From Sphingomonas lycopersici (GTDB taxonomy: Bacteria; Pseudomonadota; Alphaproteobacteria; Sphingomonadales; Sphingomonadaceae), in the NCBI RefSeq assembly GCF_026130605.1, contig NZ_JANFAU010000011.1:62001-126000 (forward strand): a stretch of DNA of 64,000 nt. Direction: 5' to 3'. The number at the start of each line of letters is the position of its first letter. Position 1 is the stretch's first letter. A program made the position numbers and the translations under genes. Below the pieces are notes generated by a model. That model saw only the letters and a program-made list of their open reading frames with translations, made no database searches and was not told the DNA's origin. Below are positions 8,370 to 16,569 of this stretch, in pieces.

Positions 8370-9127
8370 CCGAAGTGATCGCCGATATCGCGCTCGCCGC
8401 CGGCGCGGGCGTGCTCGGCGGGGCGATGAACGCGCTCGCCGGCGGGGGCACCTTCGCCACCCTCCCCGCCTTGCTCGGGATCGGGTTGCCGGCGAATATC
8501 GCCAACGCCACCTCCAATTTCTCGCTGATGCCCGGCGCCGCGGCGAGCACCTGGGCGCTGCGCGACGAGCTCGTCCCGCTCGGCGACGTCAGCGTCCGCG
8601 CACTCGCCGCGATCACCTTCGTCGGCGGCTTGATCGGCAGCGCGTTGCTGGTGCTGACCCCGAGCCACGCCTTCGACCTGATCATCCCCTGGCTGGTGCT
8701 TTACGCCTTCGTGCTGCTCGCCTTCGGCGCGCGCGCCGCGGCGTGGCTGCGCCGACGGGTATCGATCGGCCCGCGCACCCTGATGGCGGCGCAGGCGCTG
8801 CTCGGGCTCTACGGCGGCTATTTCGGCGGTGGGGTCGGGCTGATGACCACCGCCACTTACGGCCTGCTCGCCGGACACAGCCCGCGGGAGATGTTCGCCC
8901 CGCGCTCGCTGATGCTCGCCGTCTCCAATGCGGCGGCGGCTTTGGTGTTCGTGGTGACCGGGATGATCGCGTGGCGCGCGTGCCTGCCGATGCTGATCGG
9001 CTCGATCGTCGGCGGCTGGCTCGGCGCCGATTACGGCAAGCGGCTGCCCCCGGTGGTGATCCATATCTTCACCCTGCTGGTGACGGGGGCGACCGCGGCG
9101 GTGTTCTTCTGGCGCGCCTATCATTGA
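8366..9127 (+). CDS. Sulfite exporter TauE/SafE family permease
   Basis: A 253-residue integral membrane protein with about eight hydrophobic segments, in two related halves typical of TauE/SafE (DUF81) proteins. The first half has the Gly-rich GGAMNALAGGGTFATLPALL and the second half YGGYFGGGVGLMTTATY; these paired GG motifs are the family mark. The ATG at 8366 overlaps the ccmB stop (ATGA). The family moves sulfite, sulfoacetate or other organosulfur anions; the cargo here cannot be read. The overlap with ccmB implies co-expression but not a shared role. Confidence 0.85.
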   Translation: MTEVIADIALAAGAGVLGGAMNALAGGGTFATLPALLGIGLPANIANATSNFSLMPGAAASTWALRDELVPLGDVSVRALAAITFVGGLIGSALLVLTPSHAFDLIIPWLVLYAFVLLAFGARAAAWLRRRVSIGPRTLMAAQALLGLYGGYFGGGVGLMTTATYGLLAGHSPREMFAPRSLMLAVSNAAAALVFVVTGMIAWRACLPMLIGSIVGGWLGADYGKRLPPVVIHIFTLLVTGATAAVFFWRAYH

Positions 9128-9193
9128 GTGCGTGGCGTAAATCGCTGTAACCGGCTTTCCCAAACCGCCCCGGACGGCCTATCCTGACCGGCA

Positions 9194-9901
9194 ATGGCCG
9201 ATCCTCCCCCACCCGGCACGCGCCTCTATCGCCACCGCTGGCCGACGCGGCTGTGGCATTGGCTCAATGCGATCGCGATCTTCATCCTGATCGGCAGCGG
9301 GCTGGGAATCTCGAACGCGCATCCGCGGCTCTATTGGGGGCAATATGGCGCCAATTTCGATCATGCCTGGGCGCATTTGCCGCGCTTCCCCGCCTGGCTG
9401 ACGATCCCGGCCAATTACAATCTCGCACTGTCGCGCCGCTGGCATCTGTTCTTCGCGCTGGTGCTGGTCTTCGGGCTGCTCGCCTTCATGCTCGCCAGCC
9501 TGATCAACCGCCATTTCCAGCGCGACCTCCGCCCGCGTGCCGCCGAACTCAGGCCGCGCCATCTAGGGGCCGACATTGCCGCGCACCTTGCCTTCCGGTT
9601 CCACGATCCGGCGCGGCCGGCGGCGTATAACATCCTGCAAAAGCTGACCTATGTCGCGGTGATCGGGATATTGCTGCCGCTGGTCATCCTCACAGGGCTG
9701 ACGCTGTCGCCCGGCATGAACGCGGCATGGCCGTGGCTGGTCGACCTGTTTGGCGGGCGGCAATCGGCGCGATCGCTGCATTTCATCGCGATGGCCGCGA
9801 TTTCGGCGTTCATCGTGATCCATCTGACGCTGGTGATCCTGTCCGGCGCGTGGAACGGGATAAGATCGATGCTGACCGGCTGGTGGCGGGTGCCGCAATG
9901 A
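9194..9901 (+). CDS. Cytochrome b/b6 domain-containing membrane protein
   Basis: A 235-residue cytochrome b561-type membrane anchor with about four membrane helices. Haem-ligand candidates are the His residues in RHRWPTRLWHWLNA (near the N-terminus), in RRWHLFFALVLVFG, and in LHFIAMAAISAFIVIHL near the C-terminus. The next gene overlaps by 4 bases and encodes a molybdopterin oxidoreductase, so this protein probably passes electrons between the quinone pool and that enzyme. Such anchors are found in formate dehydrogenase- and hydrogenase-like complexes. Confidence 0.87.
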   Translation: MADPPPPGTRLYRHRWPTRLWHWLNAIAIFILIGSGLGISNAHPRLYWGQYGANFDHAWAHLPRFPAWLTIPANYNLALSRRWHLFFALVLVFGLLAFMLASLINRHFQRDLRPRAAELRPRHLGADIAAHLAFRFHDPARPAAYNILQKLTYVAVIGILLPLVILTGLTLSPGMNAAWPWLVDLFGGRQSARSLHFIAMAAISAFIVIHLTLVILSGAWNGIRSMLTGWWRVPQ

Positions 9902-10647
9902 GCCTGCTCATCTCCCGCCGCAGCCTGATCGTCGGCGCGACGGCTTTGCTCGCCGGCTGCGATCAGGTGGCGCGCAACTCCACCGCCCGCGCGATCCTGT
10001 TCAAGGGCGAGGATATGCACCGCGGCATCCAGCGCGCCTTGATGGACCGCGATGCGCTCGCCCGCGAGTTCCGCCCCGACCAGCGCTCGCCGATCTTCCG
10101 TTCGAACGGCACGCGCGATCCGGGAACCCCCGAATATGAAACGCTCGCGGCGGGGAAGTTCGCCGACTGGCGGCTCAACGTCGGCGGGCTCGTCGCGCGG
10201 CCGCTGGCGCTGGCGCTGACCGATCTCGCGCACCTCCCCAATCGCGCGCAGATCACCCGCCACGATTGCGTCGAGGGGTGGAGCGCGATCGCCAAATGGC
10301 AGGGGCCGACGCTCGGCTCGGTGCTCAAGGCGGCGGGGCTGCGCGACGCGGCGCGCTATATCGTCTTCACCTGCGCCGATCTCTACGGCGGCAGGCCTTA
10401 TTACGAATCGATCGACCTGATCGACGCCTTCCACCCGCAGACGATCCTCGCCTGGGCATTGAACGACCGGATGCTGCCGATCGCCAACGGCGCGCCGTGT
10501 CGGCTGAGGGTCGAGCGCCAACTCGGCTACAAGCACGCCAAATATCTGATGCGCGTCGATGCGGTCGCCAGCCTCGCCGGCATCGGCAAGGGACGCGGCG
10601 GCTATTGGGAAGATAATGTGGATTACGACTGGTATGCGGGAATCTGA
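9898..10647 (+). CDS. Molybdopterin-dependent oxidoreductase, Tat lipoprotein-like
   Basis: A 249-residue protein of the sulfite oxidase/YedY molybdopterin fold. The Mo-ligating Cys is in ITRHDCVEGWSAIAKW (Cys about residue 123), the usual RxDCVxGW pattern. The N-terminus has a twin arginine (SRRSLIVG) followed by a lipobox-like LLAGC, suggesting Tat export and lipid anchoring. ATG 9898 overlaps the preceding cytochrome b stop (ATGA). The pair resembles MsrPQ in logic but has the opposite gene order and a different anchor. The substrate is unknown. Confidence 0.87.
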   Translation: MSLLISRRSLIVGATALLAGCDQVARNSTARAILFKGEDMHRGIQRALMDRDALAREFRPDQRSPIFRSNGTRDPGTPEYETLAAGKFADWRLNVGGLVARPLALALTDLAHLPNRAQITRHDCVEGWSAIAKWQGPTLGSVLKAAGLRDAARYIVFTCADLYGGRPYYESIDLIDAFHPQTILAWALNDRMLPIANGAPCRLRVERQLGYKHAKYLMRVDAVASLAGIGKGRGGYWEDNVDYDWYAGI

Positions 10648-10713
10648 GCCGCAGGATACAAAGTCCCAGCCCGGCGTTGCCCGAAGCGAATTTGGCTCTT
10701 AGGCTCGCCCCCT

Positions 10714-11955
10714 ATGTCTCTTATCGACCTGTTTCTTTCGCGCGCGGTAAAGCGCGGCCGCCTCACACTCCTCCGCCCCGATGCCAAGCCGGCGAGCTTC
10801 GGCACCCCCGAACCGGGCTTTCCCGAGGTGACGATCCGCTTTGCCGACAAGCGCGTCGCGCTGGCGATCGCGCGCAATCCGGCGCTGGGCGCGGGCGAAT
10901 GCTTCATGAACGGGCGGCTGATCGTCGAGCAGGGCGATGTGCGCGACCTGGTCAACCTGCTGACGATGAACGACAAATGGGAAACGGGGCAAAATAACCT
11001 CGATCCCACCCTGATCAGCCGCGTCGCCGGCGCGGTGAAGCATCGCGTCGATCGCATCAACATGGAGCGCCGCTCCAAGAAGAACGTCGCGCATCATTAC
11101 GACCTGTCGGGCCGGCTCTACGATCTGTTCCTCGATCGCGACAAACAATATAGCTGCGCTTACTTCACCGATCCCGCCAATTCGCTCGAACAGGCGCAGC
11201 TCGACAAGCTCGCGCATATCGCCGCCAAGCTCGCGCTCGGGCCGGGGATGAAAGTGCTCGATATCGGCTGCGGCTGGGGCGGGATGGCGCTGTATCTCAA
11301 CCGCCATTTCGGGGTCGAGGTGCTCGGCGTCACTTTGTCCGAAGAGCAGCTCAAGGTCGCCCGCGCGCGCGCCGAGGCGGCCGGGGTGGCGGAAAAGGTG
11401 AAGTTCGAACTGATCGACTATCGCCGCGTCACCGGCCAGTTCGATCGCATCGTCTCGGTCGGCATGTTCGAGCATGTCGGACCGCCGCAATATCGCACCT
11501 TCTTCAAGAAATGCCGCGACCTGCTCGCCGACGACGGGGTGATGCTGCTCCACACGATCGGGCGAATGGGCGCGCCGGGGGTCACCGACGACTGGACGGT
11601 GAAGTATATTTTCCCCGGCGGGTATAATCCCGCGCTATCGGAAATCGTCCGCGCTTATGAGGGGCTGCGGCTGTTCCCGACCGATATCGAGGTGCTGCGG
11701 GTCCATTATTCGTGGACGCTCGATCATTGGTACGACCGCACCGTCGCGGCGAAGGACGAGGTCGTCGCGCTGTACGACGAGGCCTTTTACCGCATGTGGA
11801 CCTTCTATCTCGCCGGCGCGTCGGCGGCGTTCCGCCACGGCGGGCTGTGCAACTATCAGGTGCAGCTCACCAAGGGCCGTTTCGCGGTGCCGGTAACCCG
11901 CGATTATATGTTCGAAGGCGAACGGGCCTTGCGCGAATCCGCTACGTCTGCATAG
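10714..11955 (+). CDS. Cyclopropane-fatty-acyl-phospholipid synthase family
   Basis: A 413-residue SAM-dependent enzyme that adds a methylene group across double bonds of membrane phospholipid acyl chains. The SAM site is VLDIGCGWGGMALYLNRHFG at about residues 180-199, preceded by the family's HHYDLSGRLYDLFLD (about 127-141). The C-terminal half has HYSWTLDHWYDR, also conserved. Length is typical (about 380-420). It is likely a separate transcription unit with argG 10 bp downstream. Whether it is Cfa itself or a close paralogue cannot be told. Confidence 0.9.
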   Translation: MSLIDLFLSRAVKRGRLTLLRPDAKPASFGTPEPGFPEVTIRFADKRVALAIARNPALGAGECFMNGRLIVEQGDVRDLVNLLTMNDKWETGQNNLDPTLISRVAGAVKHRVDRINMERRSKKNVAHHYDLSGRLYDLFLDRDKQYSCAYFTDPANSLEQAQLDKLAHIAAKLALGPGMKVLDIGCGWGGMALYLNRHFGVEVLGVTLSEEQLKVARARAEAAGVAEKVKFELIDYRRVTGQFDRIVSVGMFEHVGPPQYRTFFKKCRDLLADDGVMLLHTIGRMGAPGVTDDWTVKYIFPGGYNPALSEIVRAYEGLRLFPTDIEVLRVHYSWTLDHWYDRTVAAKDEVVALYDEAFYRMWTFYLAGASAAFRHGGLCNYQVQLTKGRFAVPVTRDYMFEGERALRESATSA

Positions 11956-11965
11956 GGCGCGCCCT

Positions 11966-13210
11966 ATGAGCGAGAAGATCAACCGCCCGGTCGGCGAAGC
12001 CGGAATCAACCGTGTCGTCCTGGCCTATTCGGGCGGGCTCGACACCAGCGTCATCCTGAAGTGGCTTCAGCAGACCTATGGCTGCGAGGTCGTCACCTTC
12101 ACCGCCGATCTCGGCCAGGGCGAGGAGCTGGAGCCGGCGCGCCAGAAGGCCGAGCGCGCCGGGGTGAAGCCCGAGCATATCTTTATCGACGACCTCCGCG
12201 AGGAATTCGTCAAGGATTACGTCTTCCCGATGATGCGCGGCAACGCGCTCTACGAGGGGCTGTACCTGCTCGGCACCTCGATCGCGCGGCCGCTGATCGC
12301 CAAGCGCCAGATCGAAATCGCGCGGATGGTCGGCGCCGATGCGGTGAGCCACGGCGCGACCGGCAAGGGCAACGATCAGGTCCGCTTCGAGCTCGGCTAT
12401 TATGCGCTCGCGCCCGATATCAAGGTGATCGCGCCGTGGCGCGAATGGGATCTCACCAGCCGCACCCGGCTGATCGAATTCGCTGAGGCGCATCAGATCG
12501 CGGTCGCCAAGGACAAGCGCGGCGAAGCGCCCTTCTCGACCGACGCCAACCTTCTCCACACCTCGTCCGAGGGCAAGGTGCTCGAGGATCCGTGGCAGGA
12601 AGTGCCCGATTACGTCTATTCGCGCACCGTCAATCCCGAGGATGCGCCCGACCAGCCGGAATATATCACGATCGATTTCGAGCGTGGCGACGGCGTGGCA
12701 CTGAACGGCGAGGCATGCTCGCCCGCGACCTTGCTGACCAAGCTCAACGAGCTCGGCCGCAAGCACGGCATCGGCCGGCTCGATCTCGTCGAGAATCGCT
12801 TCGTCGGCATGAAGTCCCGCGGGATGTACGAGACGCCGGGCGGGACGATCTATCACCTCGCGCATCGCGGGATCGAGCAGCTGACGCTCGACCGCGGCGC
12901 GGCGCACCTCAAGGACGAGCTCGCCCCGCGTTACGCCGAGCTGATCTACAATGGCTTCTGGTTCTCGCCCGAGCGCGAGATGCTGCAGGCGGCGATCGAC
13001 CATAGCCAGGAAAAGGTCGCCGGCACGGTGCGGCTCAAGCTCTACAAGGGCAATGTCATCGTCGTCGGCCGTAAATCGCCCAACTCGCTGTACAGCGAGA
13101 AGGTCGTGACCTTCGAGGACGATCAGGGCGCCTATGATCAGCGCGACGCGGCGGGCTTCATCAAGCTCAACGCGCTGCGGCTGCGGCTGCTCGGGCGGCG
13201 CGACCAATAA
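11966..13210 (+). CDS. argG: Argininosuccinate synthase
   Basis: This enzyme joins citrulline and aspartate with ATP in arginine synthesis. The 414-residue product shows the ATP pyrophosphatase loop VVLAYSGGLDTSVILKWL at about residues 13-30, the citrulline/aspartate-binding GATGKGNDQVRFELG near 131 and SPNSLYSEKVVTF near the C-terminus. Length is standard. It starts 10 bp after the cyclopropane synthase gene and is followed by an 8-bp hairpin, which probably ends the transcript. Confidence 0.97.
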   Translation: MSEKINRPVGEAGINRVVLAYSGGLDTSVILKWLQQTYGCEVVTFTADLGQGEELEPARQKAERAGVKPEHIFIDDLREEFVKDYVFPMMRGNALYEGLYLLGTSIARPLIAKRQIEIARMVGADAVSHGATGKGNDQVRFELGYYALAPDIKVIAPWREWDLTSRTRLIEFAEAHQIAVAKDKRGEAPFSTDANLLHTSSEGKVLEDPWQEVPDYVYSRTVNPEDAPDQPEYITIDFERGDGVALNGEACSPATLLTKLNELGRKHGIGRLDLVENRFVGMKSRGMYETPGGTIYHLAHRGIEQLTLDRGAAHLKDELAPRYAELIYNGFWFSPEREMLQAAIDHSQEKVAGTVRLKLYKGNVIVVGRKSPNSLYSEKVVTFEDDQGAYDQRDAAGFIKLNALRLRLLGRRDQ

Positions 13211-13218
13211 GCGATTTA

Positions 13219-13241
13219 GCCGGGCGTTAACCACGCCCGGC
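13219..13241. terminator. Hairpin after argG
   Basis: A perfect 8-bp stem, GCCGGGCG / CGCCCGGC, with a 7-base loop (TTAACCA) lies 8 bp after the argG stop and 3 bp before the next possible ATG. There is no T-run, so it may be a Rho-assisted terminator or a pause site for the downstream leader. Confidence 0.55.
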
Positions 13242-13244
13242 TAG

Positions 13245-14975
13245 ATGCGCTGCATGACCCCCGGCAGCGATCGGCGAATTTTCTATGGCGATATGCTGGC
13301 GGCGCTCGCGCTCGCCACGCTGCTGGCGCTGGTCTGGTCGGTCCGCGACTGGCACCAGCTCGCCGCGCTCCGCCTGACCGATACCGACGATGCGATGCGG
13401 CTCCAGCAAATTCGCGACTGGCTGGCCGGGCAATCTTTCTTCGATCTTTCGCAACACCGGCTGGCCGGCGGTATGCCGATGCACTGGTCACGCTTGCCCG
13501 ATCTCGTGCCCGCGGGGCTGATTCTCGCGCTGACGCCGATGCTTGGCCGTCACGGTGCCGAGCTCGCCGCGGTCATCACCTGGCCGACGATGCTGTTCGC
13601 AACCGCGCTGTTGCTCGCCGCGCGCGTCACGCGGCAACTGGCGCCGGACATGGGAAGCGTCGCGGTGATCGTCATGGCGCTGGCCTATCCGGCGACTACG
13701 GTCTTCCTGCCGGGAAGGATCGATCATCACAACTTCCAGATCGTGCTTCTCCTCGCCACCGCGCTGGCGCTGGTCCGCCCCGCGACGTGGCGCAGCGGAT
13801 CGATCACTGGCATCGCCGCGGTGGCCAGCGTCGCGATCGGGCTGGAGATGCTGCCGCTGCTCGTCGCGGCGGGCGTGTGGCTGGCGATCGCATGGATTCG
13901 CGCGCAGCCGGGCGCCGATCGGCGGATCCGAGGCTATGCCGTCTCACTCGCCGCCGGGCTGCTCGTGGCGGGCCTCGGGCTGCGATCGGACCAATGGGGC
14001 TATCCTGCCTGCGACGCCTTCACCGTCACTTTCTTCCGCGCCGCGATCGCCGCTGCGGGCGGCGCCGCGGGAATCGCCTTATGCGCCCGCCTCACGCCGT
14101 CGCCATTGCCCCGCGCGCTGATCGCGATCGGGTGCGGCGGCGTGGCGACTGCATGCGCGGTCGCTGCCGCTCCGCAATGCCTCTCACCCTATGGCGAGAT
14201 CGATCCGGTGCTCGCGCATCTCTGGCTCACCCGCGTCGGAGAGGCGCAACCGCTCGCTGCCGCCCCGCTCGCGACGATCATCGGTCAAGCCGGCTTGATG
14301 CTGGCCGGGATCGGCGCGGCGGCGTGGCAATGGCGCCGAACCCGCGACGACAGATGGTCGGCGCTGCTGCTGCTGCAAATCATCGCGCTCGGGGTGACAT
14401 TATTGCAAATGCGCGGCGCGCATCTCGGGGCGCCGCTCGCGGTGCCGGCGCTCGCCGCGACGATCGGCGCCGCACGCCGCCGCAACGCGCATTGGGCGCT
14501 GGCGATCTGGCCCGCGGCCGCCGGCATCGTCTATCCGCTCGCTGCGCAGGCACTGCCCGATCCCACGCAGGCGCGGGCCGGCTCCGCCCCGCCGGTCGCT
14601 TCCTGCACCACCCCCGAAGCGCTTGCGGCGATCGCCGCGCTGCCGCCAGGGACGATCATGGCCCCGCTCGATCCCGGCCCCTATATCCTCGCCGCCAGCG
14701 CGCACCGCGTCATCGCCGCGCCCTATCACCGCAACAATGCCGGCAATCGCGCAAGCTATGATTTCTTCCTCGGATCGCCGCCGGCCGCGCAGGCCGTCGC
14801 CCGCCGGTGGCACGCGGATTATGTGCTATTGTGCGACGACAGCTTGGCCGAACTGGCCCCCGTCGAACAACCCAAGGATGCAATGCTCACCCGCCTGCGC
14901 GACCGCCGACCCCCGGCCTGGCTCGTCCCGATCGAGATGCGATCGGCGGGCGTGCATATCTGGCGCGTCCGTTGA
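13245..14975 (+). CDS. Polytopic membrane protein, possible GT-C-like enzyme
   Basis: A 576-residue protein (573 if ATG 13254 is used) with about ten to twelve hydrophobic segments and a soluble C-terminal domain of about 130 residues containing PLDPGPYILAASAHRVIAAP. The first extracytoplasmic loop carries TDTDDAMRLQQIRDWLAGQ, followed by HWSRLPDL. An acidic DD pair and downstream Arg in the first loop recall GT-C glycosyltransferases and oligosaccharyltransferase-like enzymes, which use a lipid-linked sugar donor. That is inference from layout and loop position. It overlaps the next gene by one base (TGATG), so the three membrane genes here are probably co-transcribed. Confidence 0.6.
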   Translation: MRCMTPGSDRRIFYGDMLAALALATLLALVWSVRDWHQLAALRLTDTDDAMRLQQIRDWLAGQSFFDLSQHRLAGGMPMHWSRLPDLVPAGLILALTPMLGRHGAELAAVITWPTMLFATALLLAARVTRQLAPDMGSVAVIVMALAYPATTVFLPGRIDHHNFQIVLLLATALALVRPATWRSGSITGIAAVASVAIGLEMLPLLVAAGVWLAIAWIRAQPGADRRIRGYAVSLAAGLLVAGLGLRSDQWGYPACDAFTVTFFRAAIAAAGGAAGIALCARLTPSPLPRALIAIGCGGVATACAVAAAPQCLSPYGEIDPVLAHLWLTRVGEAQPLAAAPLATIIGQAGLMLAGIGAAAWQWRRTRDDRWSALLLLQIIALGVTLLQMRGAHLGAPLAVPALAATIGAARRRNAHWALAIWPAAAGIVYPLAAQALPDPTQARAGSAPPVASCTTPEALAAIAALPPGTIMAPLDPGPYILAASAHRVIAAPYHRNNAGNRASYDFFLGSPPAAQAVARRWHADYVLLCDDSLAELAPVEQPKDAMLTRLRDRRPPAWLVPIEMRSAGVHIWRVR

Positions 14976-16483
14976 TGCCGCCAGCCAGCGCCGCGCCGCG
15001 GCGGACCTGGTGGATCGGCCCGGGGTTCGTCTGGGTCTGCATCCTGCTGTCGACCGTCCCGCTGCTCTGGCCGGCGATTCCGCCGCTGGTCGACGTGCCG
15101 GGGCACATCGGGCGCTATCACGTTGCGATCGACCTTTGGCGGTCGGCCGATCTGCAGCGCCATTGGGATTATCATTGGGCGCCGATCGGCAATCTCGGGG
15201 TGGATCTGCTGGTCATCCCGCTCGCCAAATGGGTCGGGGTCGAGCTGGCGACCAAGCTGATCACGGTGGCGATCCCGCCGCTGTTCGTCGCCGGGCTGAT
15301 CCGCCTGTCGCATGCGGCGACGGGGACGCTGTCGCCCTCGGCGGCGCTCGCCTTTCCGCTGGCCTATGGATATCCGTTCCAGTTCGGCTTCGTCAATTTC
15401 ATGCTCGCGGCCGCGCTCGCGCTTCACGCGCTGGCGAGCTGGATCCGGCTCGCCGATCGGCCGGCGCTGCGCGCGATGATCTTCATCCCCGTCTCGTGCC
15501 TGTTGTGGGTGGCGCACAGCTTCGGCTGGGGGCTGTTCGGGCTCCTCGCCTTCACCGCCGAGGTGATGCGGTTGCGGTCGCACGGCTGGCTGCGGGCCGC
15601 CGCGCGCGCCGCGCTGATGTGCGCCCCGCTGGCGCTCCCGCTCTTTCCGATGCTGACCGGTGCGGCCGGCCCTGATCACGGCGTTTCCTATAACTGGCTG
15701 ATGAAGATCGGCTGGCTCGCCTCGCTGCTCCGCGAGCGCTGGCAGGCCTATGACGCGGGCTGCGTCACGGCGATCGTGTTCTTTTTTTGGGTGGCGGTGC
15801 GCAATCGGGCGAGCTTCCGCTTCGACCCATTGCTCGGCGCGCTCGCGCTGGTCGGGTTCGCGGCCTATCTCGCCCTGCCGCGGCTGCTGCTCGGCGGCGC
15901 TTATGTCGATATGCGAATGCTGGGGATTGCGATGGCGATCGCGATCCTCGCGGTGCACCCGCGCCCCGGCGCGTCGGACAAGCTCGCGCCGCGCCTCGCG
16001 CTGGTCGCGACGGGCTTCTTCCTGCTGCGCACCGCGACCAGCACCGCGGCGATGTTGCTATACGCCTCCACCCAGCAGAGCGCGCTCGCCGCGGTGGCGC
16101 ATATCCCGCGCGGCGCGGGCGTCCTGGTGCTGGTGAACGAGCCGTGCGACAAATGGCATTCCGATCGGCTGGAGCATCTCGACGGGATTGCGATCGCCCG
16201 GCGCGACGCATTCGTGAACGGCCAATGGGCATTGCCGGGGCAGCAATTGCTGCGCACCCGTCATCCCGAGGCGGCGCCCTATCTCGCCGATCCGTCGCAA
16301 CTGGTCTATCCGCGACCGTGCGAAGCCCGCACCACCGATTTCGCCGCCGCGATCCGCGATTTCGATCGCACAACCTTCCGCTATGTCTGGACGATGGATT
16401 TCGCCGCCCGGCCGCGACTGGCGCGCGACGTGCGGCTGATCTGGTGGAACGATCGCTCCGCGCTCTATCGCGTCGAACCGTAA
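14975..16483 (+). CDS. Polytopic membrane protein, paralogue A
   Basis: A 502-residue membrane protein starting at ATG 14975, which shares its A with the previous stop. It has about ten hydrophobic segments and a soluble C-terminal tail of about 130 residues. The first loop reads IPPLVDVPGHIGRYHVAIDL, and conserved blocks include PLAYGYPFQFGFVNF and HSFGWGLFGLLAF. These same blocks occur in the next gene, so the two are tandem paralogues. The pattern of an acidic residue followed by GH and GRY in the first loop could be an active site facing the periplasm. I cannot name the function. Confidence 0.65.
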   Translation: MPPASAAPRRTWWIGPGFVWVCILLSTVPLLWPAIPPLVDVPGHIGRYHVAIDLWRSADLQRHWDYHWAPIGNLGVDLLVIPLAKWVGVELATKLITVAIPPLFVAGLIRLSHAATGTLSPSAALAFPLAYGYPFQFGFVNFMLAAALALHALASWIRLADRPALRAMIFIPVSCLLWVAHSFGWGLFGLLAFTAEVMRLRSHGWLRAAARAALMCAPLALPLFPMLTGAAGPDHGVSYNWLMKIGWLASLLRERWQAYDAGCVTAIVFFFWVAVRNRASFRFDPLLGALALVGFAAYLALPRLLLGGAYVDMRMLGIAMAIAILAVHPRPGASDKLAPRLALVATGFFLLRTATSTAAMLLYASTQQSALAAVAHIPRGAGVLVLVNEPCDKWHSDRLEHLDGIAIARRDAFVNGQWALPGQQLLRTRHPEAAPYLADPSQLVYPRPCEARTTDFAAAIRDFDRTTFRYVWTMDFAARPRLARDVRLIWWNDRSALYRVEP

Positions 16484-16569
16484 CGGCGCCGATTTTCGCG
16501 TCGGAACGAGGGGATGACCGCCCCGCGCCATTGTCCCCACCGGTTTTGCATCCTAGAAACGCCCGCGAG

